From assembly GCA_023418435.1 (NCBI GenBank), contig JAEZZT010000081.1, positions 1 through 6,353 of the forward strand: a stretch of 6,353 nucleotides of DNA, read 5' to 3'. The notes beneath the pieces are model-generated. The model saw only the letters and a program-made list of their open reading frames with translations, searched no databases and had not been told where the DNA came from. The DNA is from Bacillota bacterium. Lineage in GTDB: Bacteria; Bacillota; Negativicutes; Veillonellales; Negativicoccaceae. A program made the position numbers and the translations under genes. Below are positions 1 through 6,353 of this stretch, one piece after another; within the stretch, counting starts at the first letter, position 1; every line of letters starts with the position of its first letter.

Positions 1-1169
1 CGATCAGCGCAATTCAAGCCGGTCGCATGGTCATTATCGTCGATGACGTAAAAAGAGAAAATGAAGGCGATTTGGTAGTTGCCGCGCAATATGCGACGAC
101 GGAAAATATCAATTTTATGTCGCTCCATGGGCGCGGAATCATTTGTACACCGATGCTCGCGGAAGATTTGGAACGACTGCAAATTCCACTGATGGTGGAG
201 AAAAATACGGATCCGCATCATACCTCTTTTACAGTGTCCGTCGACCATATCAGCACGACGACGGGCGTATCGCCGGAGGAACGTGCCGCCACCATTCGCT
301 TTTTGACGCAGGAAAATGCAGTGGCCCAGGATTTCCGGCGTCCGGGGCATGTATTCCCCCTGAAGTATCGGGACGGCGGTGTCCTGCAACGGGCCGGCCA
401 TACGGAAGCGTCGATTGATTTGTTGCGCATTGCCGGCCTGAAACCGGCCTCGGTTATCTGCGAGATTACCGCCGAGGACGGACGCATGCTACGCGGCGAG
501 GCCTTGCAGGAATTTGCCCGGGAACATCAATTGCCGCTGGTGTCCGTTGCCGATATTATTGAATATCGCAAACTCTACGAGCCGTTGGTAACTTGTGTGG
601 CGACTTCATACTTGCCGAGTGCCTATGGTAATTTCAAAATTTATGTATATGAAGATTCTCTGGACAATTTCAATCATCTGGCGATTGTCAAAGGAGATGT
701 CGGCAATGCGGAAAATGTGCTGACAAGGATTCATTCCGAGAGCCTGCCCGGCGATATATTCGGATCCAAGCGCTGTGATTGCGGAGAACAATTGCATGCT
801 GCCTTGGAAAGAATAGAAAAAGAAGGTCAGGGCGTCATTGTCTACATGCGCCAAGAAGGGCGGGGGATCGGCCTGGTGAACAAAATTCGTGCCTATGCAC
901 TCCAAGAACAGGGGTTGGATACGGTCGAGGCGAATGAAGCACTGGGTTTTGATGCCGATTTACGGGAATATTCACTCAGCGCCAAAATCTTGGAAGATTT
1001 GCAGGTCAAAAGTATTCGCTTGATGACCAATAATCCTACCAAGTTGGCAGGTTTAGAAAAATACGGCGTAAAAATCAGCAATCGGGAAGTGATTGCCATC
1101 GAACCGAACGAATGCAATGAAGGATACTTGCATACCAAAGCGGTCAAGATGGGACATCAATACAATTGA
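1..1169 (+). CDS. ribBA: Bifunctional 3,4-dihydroxy-2-butanone-4-phosphate synthase / GTP cyclohydrolase II (5' partial)
   Basis: This fused cytosolic enzyme starts both branches of riboflavin synthesis: ribulose 5-phosphate to 3,4-dihydroxy-2-butanone 4-phosphate plus formate, and GTP to a diaminopyrimidine phosphate. The reading frame is open from base 3, and the residues before the ATG at 27 (ISAIQAGR) fit the family N-terminus, so that ATG is internal and about ten residues are missing upstream. Counting from the ATG at 27, the synthase domain spans about residues 1-185, with the DD-x2-RENEGD signature at 6-15, then RPGHVFPL and GHTEA. The cyclohydrolase domain spans about 190-380, with RQEGRGIGL, the KIRAYALQ tyrosine, an Asp and an Arg in DADLREY, and NNPTK. 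Oddity: the zinc triad Cys-X10-Cys-X-Cys reads Ser239, Cys250, Cys252, so the first ligand is replaced. The stop lies within the ribosome binding region of ribH, 9 bases before its start. The family assignment is certain; full activity of the second domain is not. Confidence 0.96.
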   Translation, partial: ISAIQAGRMVIIVDDVKRENEGDLVVAAQYATTENINFMSLHGRGIICTPMLAEDLERLQIPLMVEKNTDPHHTSFTVSVDHISTTTGVSPEERAATIRFLTQENAVAQDFRRPGHVFPLKYRDGGVLQRAGHTEASIDLLRIAGLKPASVICEITAEDGRMLRGEALQEFAREHQLPLVSVADIIEYRKLYEPLVTCVATSYLPSAYGNFKIYVYEDSLDNFNHLAIVKGDVGNAENVLTRIHSESLPGDIFGSKRCDCGEQLHAALERIEKEGQGVIVYMRQEGRGIGLVNKIRAYALQEQGLDTVEANEALGFDADLREYSLSAKILEDLQVKSIRLMTNNPTKLAGLEKYGVKISNREVIAIEPNECNEGYLHTKAVKMGHQYN

Positions 1170-1178
1170 GGTGAGAAG

Positions 1179-1652
1179 ATGAAAGTATTGGAAGGCAATT
1201 TAAATGGCAAGGGACTGAAGTTCGGTATCGTGGTTGGGAGATTCAATCATTTTATCTCCGAACGCTTGCTCGAAGGTGCGATGGATGCATTGTGTCGCCA
1301 CGAGGTCGCGGAAGAGGATGTAGTGGTTGCTTATTGCCCCGGAGCATTTGAGATTCCGCTATTGGCGCAACGTTTGAGTCGCCGGGAGGATCTGGATGCC
1401 GTCATCTGTTTGGGAGCCATCATTCGCGGCGGTACATCTCATTATGACTTGGTTTGCCATGAGGCAGCCAAAGGAATTGCCAATGTATCGTTGGCGGAGA
1501 ATAAACCGATTATTTTCGGTGTCATCACCACCGATACCATCGAACAAGCCATCGAACGGGCCGGCACCAAGAGCGGCAATAAAGGTTTCGATGCGGCCAT
1601 GGCAGCCTTGGAAATGTGCAATCTCCTGAGGAAGATCGATCATGTGGAGTGA
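1179..1652 (+). CDS. ribH: 6,7-dimethyl-8-ribityllumazine synthase
   Basis: Lumazine synthase condenses 5-amino-6-ribitylamino-uracil with the dihydroxybutanone phosphate made by RibBA, giving the direct precursor of riboflavin. At 157 residues it has the usual family length. Visible motifs are the substrate-binding [14 protein letters not shown] (21-34), PGAFEIP (54-60), the [14 protein letters not shown] segment (79-92) with the catalytic-type His88, and the phosphate-binding [11 protein letters not shown] (126-136) with Arg127. His88 and Arg127 fall at the same numbers as in the Bacillus subtilis enzyme. The family normally forms 60-subunit shells or pentamers; which one applies here cannot be read from the sequence. 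A GAGGTGAG ribosome binding site at 1168-1175, overlapping the ribBA stop, supports the ATG start. The last 11 bases overlap hslO. The gene ribE for riboflavin synthase is not in the window and is probably upstream. Confidence 0.97.
   Translation: MKVLEGNLNGKGLKFGIVVGRFNHFISERLLEGAMDALCRHEVAEEDVVVAYCPGAFEIPLLAQRLSRREDLDAVICLGAIIRGGTSHYDLVCHEAAKGIANVSLAENKPIIFGVITTDTIEQAIERAGTKSGNKGFDAAMAALEMCNLLRKIDHVE
1627..1633 (+). promoter_or_regulatory. Ribosome binding site for hslO, inside ribH
   Basis: TGAGGAA lies inside the last codons of ribH, about 8-10 bases before the ATG at 1642. It supports the upstream ATG as the hslO start rather than a later methionine, and implies that ribosomes finishing ribH can re-initiate on hslO. 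Confidence 0.7.
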
Positions 1653-2508
1653 CAGTATCCAACATTATATTTCCGACTTGGGACTCAAGATGTCCATTGC
1701 GTATACCACGCATACCGTCGCCGAGGCCAGAGCAGTCCATGATTTGGCACCGGTTGCGACAGCCGCATTGGGACGCGCCTTGACAGGCGCATTGTTATTG
1801 GCCGGAGATTTTAAAAATCAAGAAGGTGTCAGCCTGAAAATAGAGGGTGACGGGCCTTTGGGCACCGTCTACGCAGATGCCTACCAAGGCACGAAAGTTC
1901 GTGGCTATGTAGAGCATCCACAAGTCGATGTACCGGCCAAGTATGCCGGCAAAATGGATGTGGGCAGAGCCGTGGGGCAGGGGATGTTGTATGTGACGCG
2001 ATATTCTTTGTTGCGACAACACTATCAGAGCGCCATTCAACTGGTATCCGGTGAAATTGCCGAGGATTTGGCGTATTATCTCACCGCTTCCGAACAGATT
2101 CCCTCCGCCGTAAGTCTCGGTGTACTCGTCAATCGAAATGTGGAAATTGAGGCGGCCGGCGGCGTGCTGATTCAAGCCCTGCCGGATGTGGAGCAGGAGG
2201 CCTTGCAGCAAGTGGAGAGCAATTTGCAAAAATTGGGCACGATGACGACAGCCATGAAACAATACACTCCGACCGAAATCACGCAAATATTGAGCGAAGG
2301 ATTGGATTTTCGTCTGTTGCAGGAAAGGCCGGTAGAATGGGAATGCACCTGTTCTCGAGAGGCATTTGCCGAGGCGCTGAGAAAATTGACACCTCAGGCC
2401 AAAGAAGAATTGCTTGCCGATCCGGAGATCGAAATGGTTTGTCATTACTGTAATCAACATTACAAAATCAGCCAACAAGAATTGCAGGAGATTTTGAAGG
2501 AGGGATAA
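1642..2508 (+). CDS. hslO: Redox-regulated molecular chaperone Hsp33
   Basis: Hsp33 is a cytosolic holdase that is off when its zinc-bound cysteines are reduced. Oxidation releases zinc, forms disulfides and exposes a surface that binds unfolding proteins. The 288-residue product matches the usual length of about 290. The N-terminal domain (about 1-225) carries the typical [20 protein letters not shown] stretch (30-45), [11 protein letters not shown] and SSEQ-like [14 protein letters not shown]. The C-terminal redox domain has Cys235-X-Cys237 and Cys267-X2-Cys270, 29 residues apart, exactly the CXC-X27-32-CXXC pattern. The start at 1642 aligns with the start of the B. subtilis protein; the next in-frame Met is 16 residues later and would remove the first strand. 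The gene overlaps ribH by 11 bases and ends one base before mtnP. Its enzymatic neighbours are unrelated, so its place probably reflects shared transcription rather than a shared pathway. Confidence 0.96.
   Translation: MWSDSIQHYISDLGLKMSIAYTTHTVAEARAVHDLAPVATAALGRALTGALLLAGDFKNQEGVSLKIEGDGPLGTVYADAYQGTKVRGYVEHPQVDVPAKYAGKMDVGRAVGQGMLYVTRYSLLRQHYQSAIQLVSGEIAEDLAYYLTASEQIPSAVSLGVLVNRNVEIEAAGGVLIQALPDVEQEALQQVESNLQKLGTMTTAMKQYTPTEITQILSEGLDFRLLQERPVEWECTCSREAFAEALRKLTPQAKEELLADPEIEMVCHYCNQHYKISQQELQEILKEG
2497..2504 (+). promoter_or_regulatory. Strong ribosome binding site for mtnP
   Basis: AAGGAGGG is a full-length Shine-Dalgarno sequence, 5 bases before the ATG at 2510 and inside the last codons of hslO. 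It is one of the strongest such sites in the window and suggests efficient translation at the start of the SAM by-product block. Confidence 0.8.
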
Positions 2509-2509
2509 G

Positions 2510-3319
2510 ATGAACCGCTTAGCTATTATCGGTGGCACCGGGGTATATACACCCGACATGTTGTCCGACGTCCGTGAATTGCAAGTTTCCACCCCTTACG
2601 GAAATATGAACTGTATGTTGGGAACGCATGGTGCAAAAGAAGTTATATTTATGACGCGACATGGCAATGATCATTCGATTCCGCCGCATCGCATCAATTA
2701 TCGCGCCAATATTTACGGCTTGAAAAAACTGGGTGTCAAAGCCATTGTGGCAACTACGGCAGTGGGATCACTCAATCCGGATATGAAACCCGGTGAAATG
2801 GTTCTTTGCAATCAATTTTTGGACTTTACTAAATCCCGTGCTCATACCTTTTATGACGGTGCGCCGTTACCGGTGGCCCATGTCGATATGACGGATCCGT
2901 ATTGTCCGGTATTGCGCTCACTGATTCAAAGCGAAGCACAAAAATTGGGTTTGAAAATGCATCCGCAGGGGACCTATGTTTGTACGGAAGGACCTCGCTT
3001 CGAATCGGCGGCAGAAATTCGTATGTTTGCCCAACTGGGAGCCGATGTGGTCGGTATGACCAATGTTCCGGAGTGTCCCTTGGCCCGCGAAGCGGAGATT
3101 GCCTATGCTACGATTTCCATGGTCACCAATTTCGGAGCCGGAATTTCTCCGACGATCTTGACACATCAGGAAGTCTTGGATGCTATGCAAAACAATAAAG
3201 ACAATTTCCGTCGCTTGGTGGAAGCGATTATCGAGTCGTTTGATCCGGAGATGGACAGCCCGGCCTTGCATGCCATGTCGGAATATGGAGGTTTTCAAGT
3301 TGAAGCCGAAACCGATTGA
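2510..3319 (+). CDS. mtnP: MTA/MTI phosphorylase family protein with a 6-oxopurine-type active site
   Basis: The protein belongs to the trimeric nucleoside phosphorylase family (PNP/MTAP), which cleaves purine nucleosides with phosphate to a free base and a sugar 1-phosphate. At 269 residues it has the expected length. Motifs are GGTG (8-11), TRHGNDHSIPPHRINYRAN (49-67, phosphate and sugar contacts), TTAVGSL (82-88), GTYVCTEGPRFES (154-166) and GMTNVPECPLARE (182-194). Gene order with mtnA would earn the label methylthioadenosine phosphorylase. However, Glu165 and Asn207 correspond, by my alignment, to Glu201 and Asn243 of human PNP. Human MTAP has Ser178 and Asp220 there. This favours 6-oxopurines, such as methylthioinosine or inosine. 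His219 aligns with PNP His257, the 5'-hydroxyl contact, so ordinary inosine or guanosine could also be a substrate. Family certain, substrate open. The last 20 bases overlap mtnA. Confidence 0.9.
   Translation: MNRLAIIGGTGVYTPDMLSDVRELQVSTPYGNMNCMLGTHGAKEVIFMTRHGNDHSIPPHRINYRANIYGLKKLGVKAIVATTAVGSLNPDMKPGEMVLCNQFLDFTKSRAHTFYDGAPLPVAHVDMTDPYCPVLRSLIQSEAQKLGLKMHPQGTYVCTEGPRFESAAEIRMFAQLGADVVGMTNVPECPLAREAEIAYATISMVTNFGAGISPTILTHQEVLDAMQNNKDNFRRLVEAIIESFDPEMDSPALHAMSEYGGFQVEAETD
3287..3291 (+). promoter_or_regulatory. Ribosome binding site that fixes the TTG start of mtnA
   Basis: GGAGG lies 8 bases before the TTG at 3300, ideal spacing, and inside the end of mtnP. The in-frame ATG at 3285 overlaps this site itself and so cannot be served by it. 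Confidence 0.75.
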
Positions 3320-4346
3320 GTGGCAGGGGGAGACGCTGATTCTCCTGGACCAACGTGCGCTACCTCTGCGTGAAGAATATTTACATTGTCGGCATAGTCG
3401 GGAAGTGCGGGAAGCGATTTCCGTGCTGGCCGTGCGGGGAGCACCGGCAATCGGCGTGGCCGCCGCCTACGGAATGGTTCTCTTGTTTGATGAACTCAGC
3501 GGCAAAAGTCCCGTTGCGCATGCCGAGTATGCACAAGCGGCGGAATATCTCGTCGCAGCCAGACCGACCGCCGTCAATTTACAATGGGCAGTTGCCAAGA
3601 TGTTGGATGTATATCGTGACTTGCCTCATCGAGACGTTGCGGAAGATCGAAACCTCTTGGTTCGGGCAGCCCAAGGTATTGAAAGGGATGACCAAAATCT
3701 CAACGAGAGAATCGGTACCTACGGGGCTTCTTTGTTTGACACGCCGCAACGAGTGTTGACTCATTGCAATGCCGGCGCTTTGGCGACGGCGGGCATCGGC
3801 ACTGCCCTCGGCGTAGTCCGTAAAATGCAAGAAGCCGGTCATCTCGCGCATGTCTATATGGATGAAACGAGACCTCTGTTGCAAGGTTCGCGTCTGACTG
3901 CCTATGAAATGTGCCGCGAAGGCATTCCCTGTACGCTGATTTGTGATAATATGGCAGCCACCGTCATGGCCCAACAACGTGTGGATGTGGTCATCGTCGG
4001 GGCCGATCGCATTGCCTTGAATGGTGACACCGCCAATAAAATCGGCACGTATGGCTTGGCAATTTTGGCCAAATATCATCAGATTCCCTTTTATATTGCC
4101 GCGCCTTCGACTACCTTCGACTTTACCCTTCAGCAAGGCAGTGATATTATAATAGAAGAAAGAGCTCCGGAAGAAGTGCGTCAGATCGGAACGCAAGCAA
4201 TTGCCCCTCCGGATGTGGCAGTATACAATCCCGCTTTTGATGTAACGCCCGGAGAACTAGTTACCGGTATTATTACCGAAGAGGGAGTACTATATCCTCC
4301 TTTTTATGACAATATCCTGGAATTCAAGAAGAAGGTGAACTCATGA
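3300..4346 (+). CDS. mtnA: S-methyl-5-thioribose-1-phosphate isomerase
   Basis: MtnA converts methylthioribose 1-phosphate, a product of MTA or MTI phosphorolysis, to methylthioribulose 1-phosphate; it is a cytosolic member of the eIF2B-like sugar phosphate isomerase family. I chose the TTG at 3300. It gives 348 residues, the usual length, and begins MKPKPIEWQGETLILLDQ as family members do, with GGAGG 8 bases upstream. Starting at 3180 or 3285 adds residues that resemble nothing in the family. Numbered from TTG, motifs are VRGAPAIGVAAAYG (45-58), THCNAGALAT with the catalytic-type Cys156 (154-163), GADRIALNGDTANKIGTYG with Asp236 (234-251), and NPAFDVTP near the C-terminus. The related ribose-1,5-bisphosphate isomerase is a weaker alternative, given the position beside an MTA-family phosphorylase. 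It overlaps mtnP by 20 bases and ahcY by 4 (ATGA). Confidence 0.95.
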   Translation: MKPKPIEWQGETLILLDQRALPLREEYLHCRHSREVREAISVLAVRGAPAIGVAAAYGMVLLFDELSGKSPVAHAEYAQAAEYLVAARPTAVNLQWAVAKMLDVYRDLPHRDVAEDRNLLVRAAQGIERDDQNLNERIGTYGASLFDTPQRVLTHCNAGALATAGIGTALGVVRKMQEAGHLAHVYMDETRPLLQGSRLTAYEMCREGIPCTLICDNMAATVMAQQRVDVVIVGADRIALNGDTANKIGTYGLAILAKYHQIPFYIAAPSTTFDFTLQQGSDIIIEERAPEEVRQIGTQAIAPPDVAVYNPAFDVTPGELVTGIITEEGVLYPPFYDNILEFKKKVNS

Positions 4347-5599
4347 ACTCGATCATTCGGGACATCGATCTAGCTGATGAAGGTCTACAAAAAATAAAAT
4401 GGGCCGAAAGTTTTATGCCCGTACTCAAGGCCATCAAAAAAGACTTGATTCGCAAGCAGGCATTTGCCGGCAAGACGATCGTCATGTCCATTCATTTGGA
4501 GGCCAAGACGGCTTATTTGGCGACCACCTTGCACGAGGCAGGCGCTCATGTCGTGATCACGGGAAGCAATCCGCTTTCCACGCAGGATGCGATCGCAGCC
4601 GCTTTGGTAAAAACCGGCATTACGGTGTATGCGACTCATGCCTGCACGGATGAAGAATATCAAATGTACCTACATAAGGCCTTGGATCATCAACCGCATT
4701 TGATTTTGGATGACGGCGGTGATTTGACGGAATTGCTTTTGCACAGCCGTCAGGATGCTGCTGTGAACTTATTGGGCGGTTCGGAGGAAACCACCACCGG
4801 CGTCAATCGGTTGCGCATCTGGGAAAAAGCGGGCGAATTGGATTTCCCGATGATTGCGGTCAATGACTCCATGTGCAAGTATTTATTCGACAATCGATAC
4901 GGTACCGGCCAATCCGCATGGGACGGTATCATTCGTACCACCAATCTGACGGTCAACGGCAAAAATGTCGTGGTCGCCGGCTACGGTTGGTGCGGCAAAG
5001 GCGTAGCTATGCGCGCCAAGGGATTGGGAGCCCATGTCTATGTGACGGAGATCGATCCCATCAAAGCCATCGAAGCGGTATTTGACGGTTTTGATGTCGT
5101 GACGATGGAAGAAGCGGCTCCTGTCGGCGATATTTTCATCACGGTGACCGGTTGCAAGGATGTCATTACGCAAGATCATTTTGCCAAAATGAAAGATGGA
5201 GCGATTCTTTGTAATGCCGGACATTTTGATGTGGAAGTCAATACTCGCCATTTATACGAAAATGCCATTTCCTGGTCGGAAGTACGCAAGAATATCAAGG
5301 GCTTTGAAATGACCGATGGACGTCATCTCTATTTATTGGCGGATGGGCGCTTGGTCAATTTGGCAGCCGCCGACGGACATCCGGTAGAAATTATGGACTT
5401 GTCCTTTGCCTTGCAAGTCTTGGCTTTGGATTATATCCGCGAAAATGCGGATTTGTTGGAAAACCGAGTCTATCTCTTACCGCCCAAAGTCGATCAGGAA
5501 GTGGCACGCATTAAACTGGCCGCGATGGGATGCTCCATCGACACTTTGACTTCCGAGCAATATGCTTATTTGTACCAACGAGGAGATAAAAACCAATGA
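4343..5599 (+). CDS. ahcY: Adenosylhomocysteinase family protein, short form; possibly S-inosylhomocysteine hydrolase
   Basis: This NAD-dependent hydrolase family removes S-adenosylhomocysteine, the inhibitory product of methyltransferases, releasing homocysteine. The catalytic set known from the human enzyme is present: His51, Asp124 in DDGGD, Glu149 in SEETTTG, Lys179 and Asp183 in NDSMCKYLFDN, His294 in GHFDVE and His346 in GHP. The NAD-binding loop GYGWCGKG is at 213-220. Two features set it apart. The segment HLEAKTA (51-57) replaces human HMTVETA, so the adenine-contact Thr57 and Glu59 become Glu53 and Lys55. The 418-residue chain also ends without the lysine/tyrosine tail that completes the NAD site in long forms. 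As I recall, the Thermotoga maritima homologue shares both traits, and a methanogen homologue is known to hydrolyse S-inosylhomocysteine instead. With mtaD directly behind, that activity is plausible here. An AAGGTGA site at 4332-4338 precedes the ATG; ATGA overlaps couple it to mtnA and mtaD. Confidence 0.94.
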   Translation: MNSIIRDIDLADEGLQKIKWAESFMPVLKAIKKDLIRKQAFAGKTIVMSIHLEAKTAYLATTLHEAGAHVVITGSNPLSTQDAIAAALVKTGITVYATHACTDEEYQMYLHKALDHQPHLILDDGGDLTELLLHSRQDAAVNLLGGSEETTTGVNRLRIWEKAGELDFPMIAVNDSMCKYLFDNRYGTGQSAWDGIIRTTNLTVNGKNVVVAGYGWCGKGVAMRAKGLGAHVYVTEIDPIKAIEAVFDGFDVVTMEEAAPVGDIFITVTGCKDVITQDHFAKMKDGAILCNAGHFDVEVNTRHLYENAISWSEVRKNIKGFEMTDGRHLYLLADGRLVNLAAADGHPVEIMDLSFALQVLALDYIRENADLLENRVYLLPPKVDQEVARIKLAAMGCSIDTLTSEQYAYLYQRGDKNQ

Positions 5600-6353
5600 G
5601 ATACCATATTCGCAATGTTGATGTACTCACGCCACGGGGAGTGGAAGAGGGGAGCGGTATCCTCATTGATGGCCGACGGATTGCAGCGGTCGGTCCGGAT
5701 CTGTCTCCGGATAATGCTTTGGAAATCGACGGCAAGGGCATGTTGGCCATGCCCGGCTTGGTGAATACTCATACCCATGTGGCGATGACCTTATTCCGCA
5801 GTTATGCCGATGACGTTGCCTTGATGGATTGGCTGCAAAACCATATTTGGCCGGCAGAAGAAAAGCTAGATGCCGAAATGGTTTATTGGGGATCGCAATT
5901 GGCATTTGCGGAAATGATTCGCGGTGGTACCACTGCTTTTTGTGATATGTACATGTTTGCCGATGCCATCGCCCGAGCAGCTATTGATGTCGGTATGCGC
6001 GGCAATATTGCACGCGGTATTGCCGGAGTGGCACCCAATGGCGAAAGTGCCTTGGCCGAGAATGTGGAGCTGTTTCATCAATGGCATCAAGAGGGGAATG
6101 GTCTGCTCCGCATTATGTTGGGACCGCATGCTCCCTATACTTGTCCGCCGGCATTCTTGGAAAAAGTCGTCGATGTCGCTGCCAAGGAAAATATGGAAAT
6201 TCATATTCACCTTTCCGAAACCAAGGGAGAGGTAGACACTTGCCGCGAAAAACATGGCCTGAGTCCGATTGCCCTTATGGAAAAATTGGGCGTTTTCGAT
6301 CATCCCACATTGGCAGCACATTGTGTTCATGTCGATAAGGACGATATTGCTAT
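5596..6353 (+). CDS. mtaD: 5-methylthioadenosine/S-adenosylhomocysteine deaminase (3' partial)
   Basis: This amidohydrolase removes the 6-amino group of MTA, SAH and often 5'-deoxyadenosine, giving methylthioinosine, S-inosylhomocysteine and deoxyinosine. It is cytosolic and metal dependent. The reading frame is open to the window edge, giving 252 residues of an expected 430 or so. Visible are the small N-terminal beta domain, PGLVNTHTH (53-61) with metal ligands His59 and His61, FRSYADD followed by DWLQNHIWPAE (67-88), which is typical of this subfamily, GGTTAFCDMY (110-119), Arg140, GPHAPYTC (176-183) with His178, HIHLSET (203-209) with metal ligand His205 and Glu208, and AAHCVH (240-245). 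The final metal-ligand Asp lies beyond the window. The ATG overlaps the ahcY stop (ATGA) and has GAGGAG at 5580-5585. Other deaminases of the ATZ/TRZ group are possible, but the motifs and neighbours fit MtaD best. Confidence 0.93.
   Translation, partial: MRYHIRNVDVLTPRGVEEGSGILIDGRRIAAVGPDLSPDNALEIDGKGMLAMPGLVNTHTHVAMTLFRSYADDVALMDWLQNHIWPAEEKLDAEMVYWGSQLAFAEMIRGGTTAFCDMYMFADAIARAAIDVGMRGNIARGIAGVAPNGESALAENVELFHQWHQEGNGLLRIMLGPHAPYTCPPAFLEKVVDVAAKENMEIHIHLSETKGEVDTCREKHGLSPIALMEKLGVFDHPTLAAHCVHVDKDDIA

Noticed and set aside
27..29. ATG as the true start of ribBA
   Set aside because: The frame stays open to the window edge, and the eight codons before it match the conserved N-terminus of the family, so the gene begins upstream.
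432..448. Inverted repeat GCCGG/CCGGC in ribBA as a terminator
   Set aside because: The stem is short, there is no run of T after it, and it sits in the middle of a conserved coding domain.
2500..2515. Possible SAM-responsive riboswitch or promoter before mtnP
   Set aside because: Only one base separates hslO from mtnP, and the sequence before it is coding, leaving no space for a leader.
1795..2592. 265-codon open frame on the minus strand opposite hslO
   Set aside because: It is exactly antisense to a well-supported Hsp33 gene, its product has no recognisable domain, and its composition (rich in His, Arg, Gln) is what a complement of coding sequence gives.
4148..4153. TATAAT, a perfect -10 hexamer, inside mtnA
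   Set aside because: No good -35 box lies at 16-18 bases; the best partner, TTTACC at 4122-4127, is 20 bases away and weak. It is within conserved coding sequence, so chance is likely.
3579..4196. 205-codon open frame on the minus strand opposite mtnA
   Set aside because: It lies inside the conserved MtnA coding region and shows no motif or family resemblance.

Overview
The window is a compact, single-strand (+) stretch of bacterial chromosome with seven protein genes and almost no non-coding sequence. Both end genes run off the edge. Every recognised protein is a standard bacterial family. The strong GGAGG-type ribosome binding sites, the balanced base composition (about half G+C by eye), the fused ribBA and the short, Thermotoga/archaeal-like AhcY together with MtaD point to an anaerobic member of the Bacillota (a clostridial or Negativicutes-like lineage). 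That placement is an inference with low certainty. No RNA gene, mobile element, CRISPR array, terminator or convincing promoter is visible, and the genes look like one continuous transcription unit.

Region 1 (1-1652) is the end of a riboflavin operon: ribBA (5' end cut off by the window edge), then ribH. RibBA makes both precursors, from ribulose 5-phosphate and from GTP, and RibH condenses the resulting intermediates into lumazine. In the GTP cyclohydrolase II half, one of the three expected zinc-ligand cysteines is a serine.

Region 2 (1642-2508) is hslO, the redox-switched chaperone Hsp33. It starts inside ribH and ends one base before the next gene, so it joins the riboflavin genes to the next block.

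Region 3 (2510-6353) is a four-gene block for disposing of S-adenosylmethionine (SAM) by-products: an MTA/MTI-phosphorylase-family gene (mtnP), mtnA, ahcY and mtaD (3' end cut off). Each start overlaps or nearly touches the preceding stop, which suggests translational coupling. The most interesting reading is that this block works by deamination first. MtaD would convert methylthioadenosine (MTA) and S-adenosylhomocysteine (SAH) into inosine-type compounds. The phosphorylase has the Glu/Asn pair typical of enzymes that bind 6-oxopurines rather than adenine. The AhcY-like protein has an altered adenine-recognition motif and lacks the usual C-terminal tail, as in the Thermotoga/methanogen group that includes an S-inosylhomocysteine hydrolase. 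MtnA would then isomerise methylthioribose 1-phosphate. The later methionine-salvage steps are not in the window.
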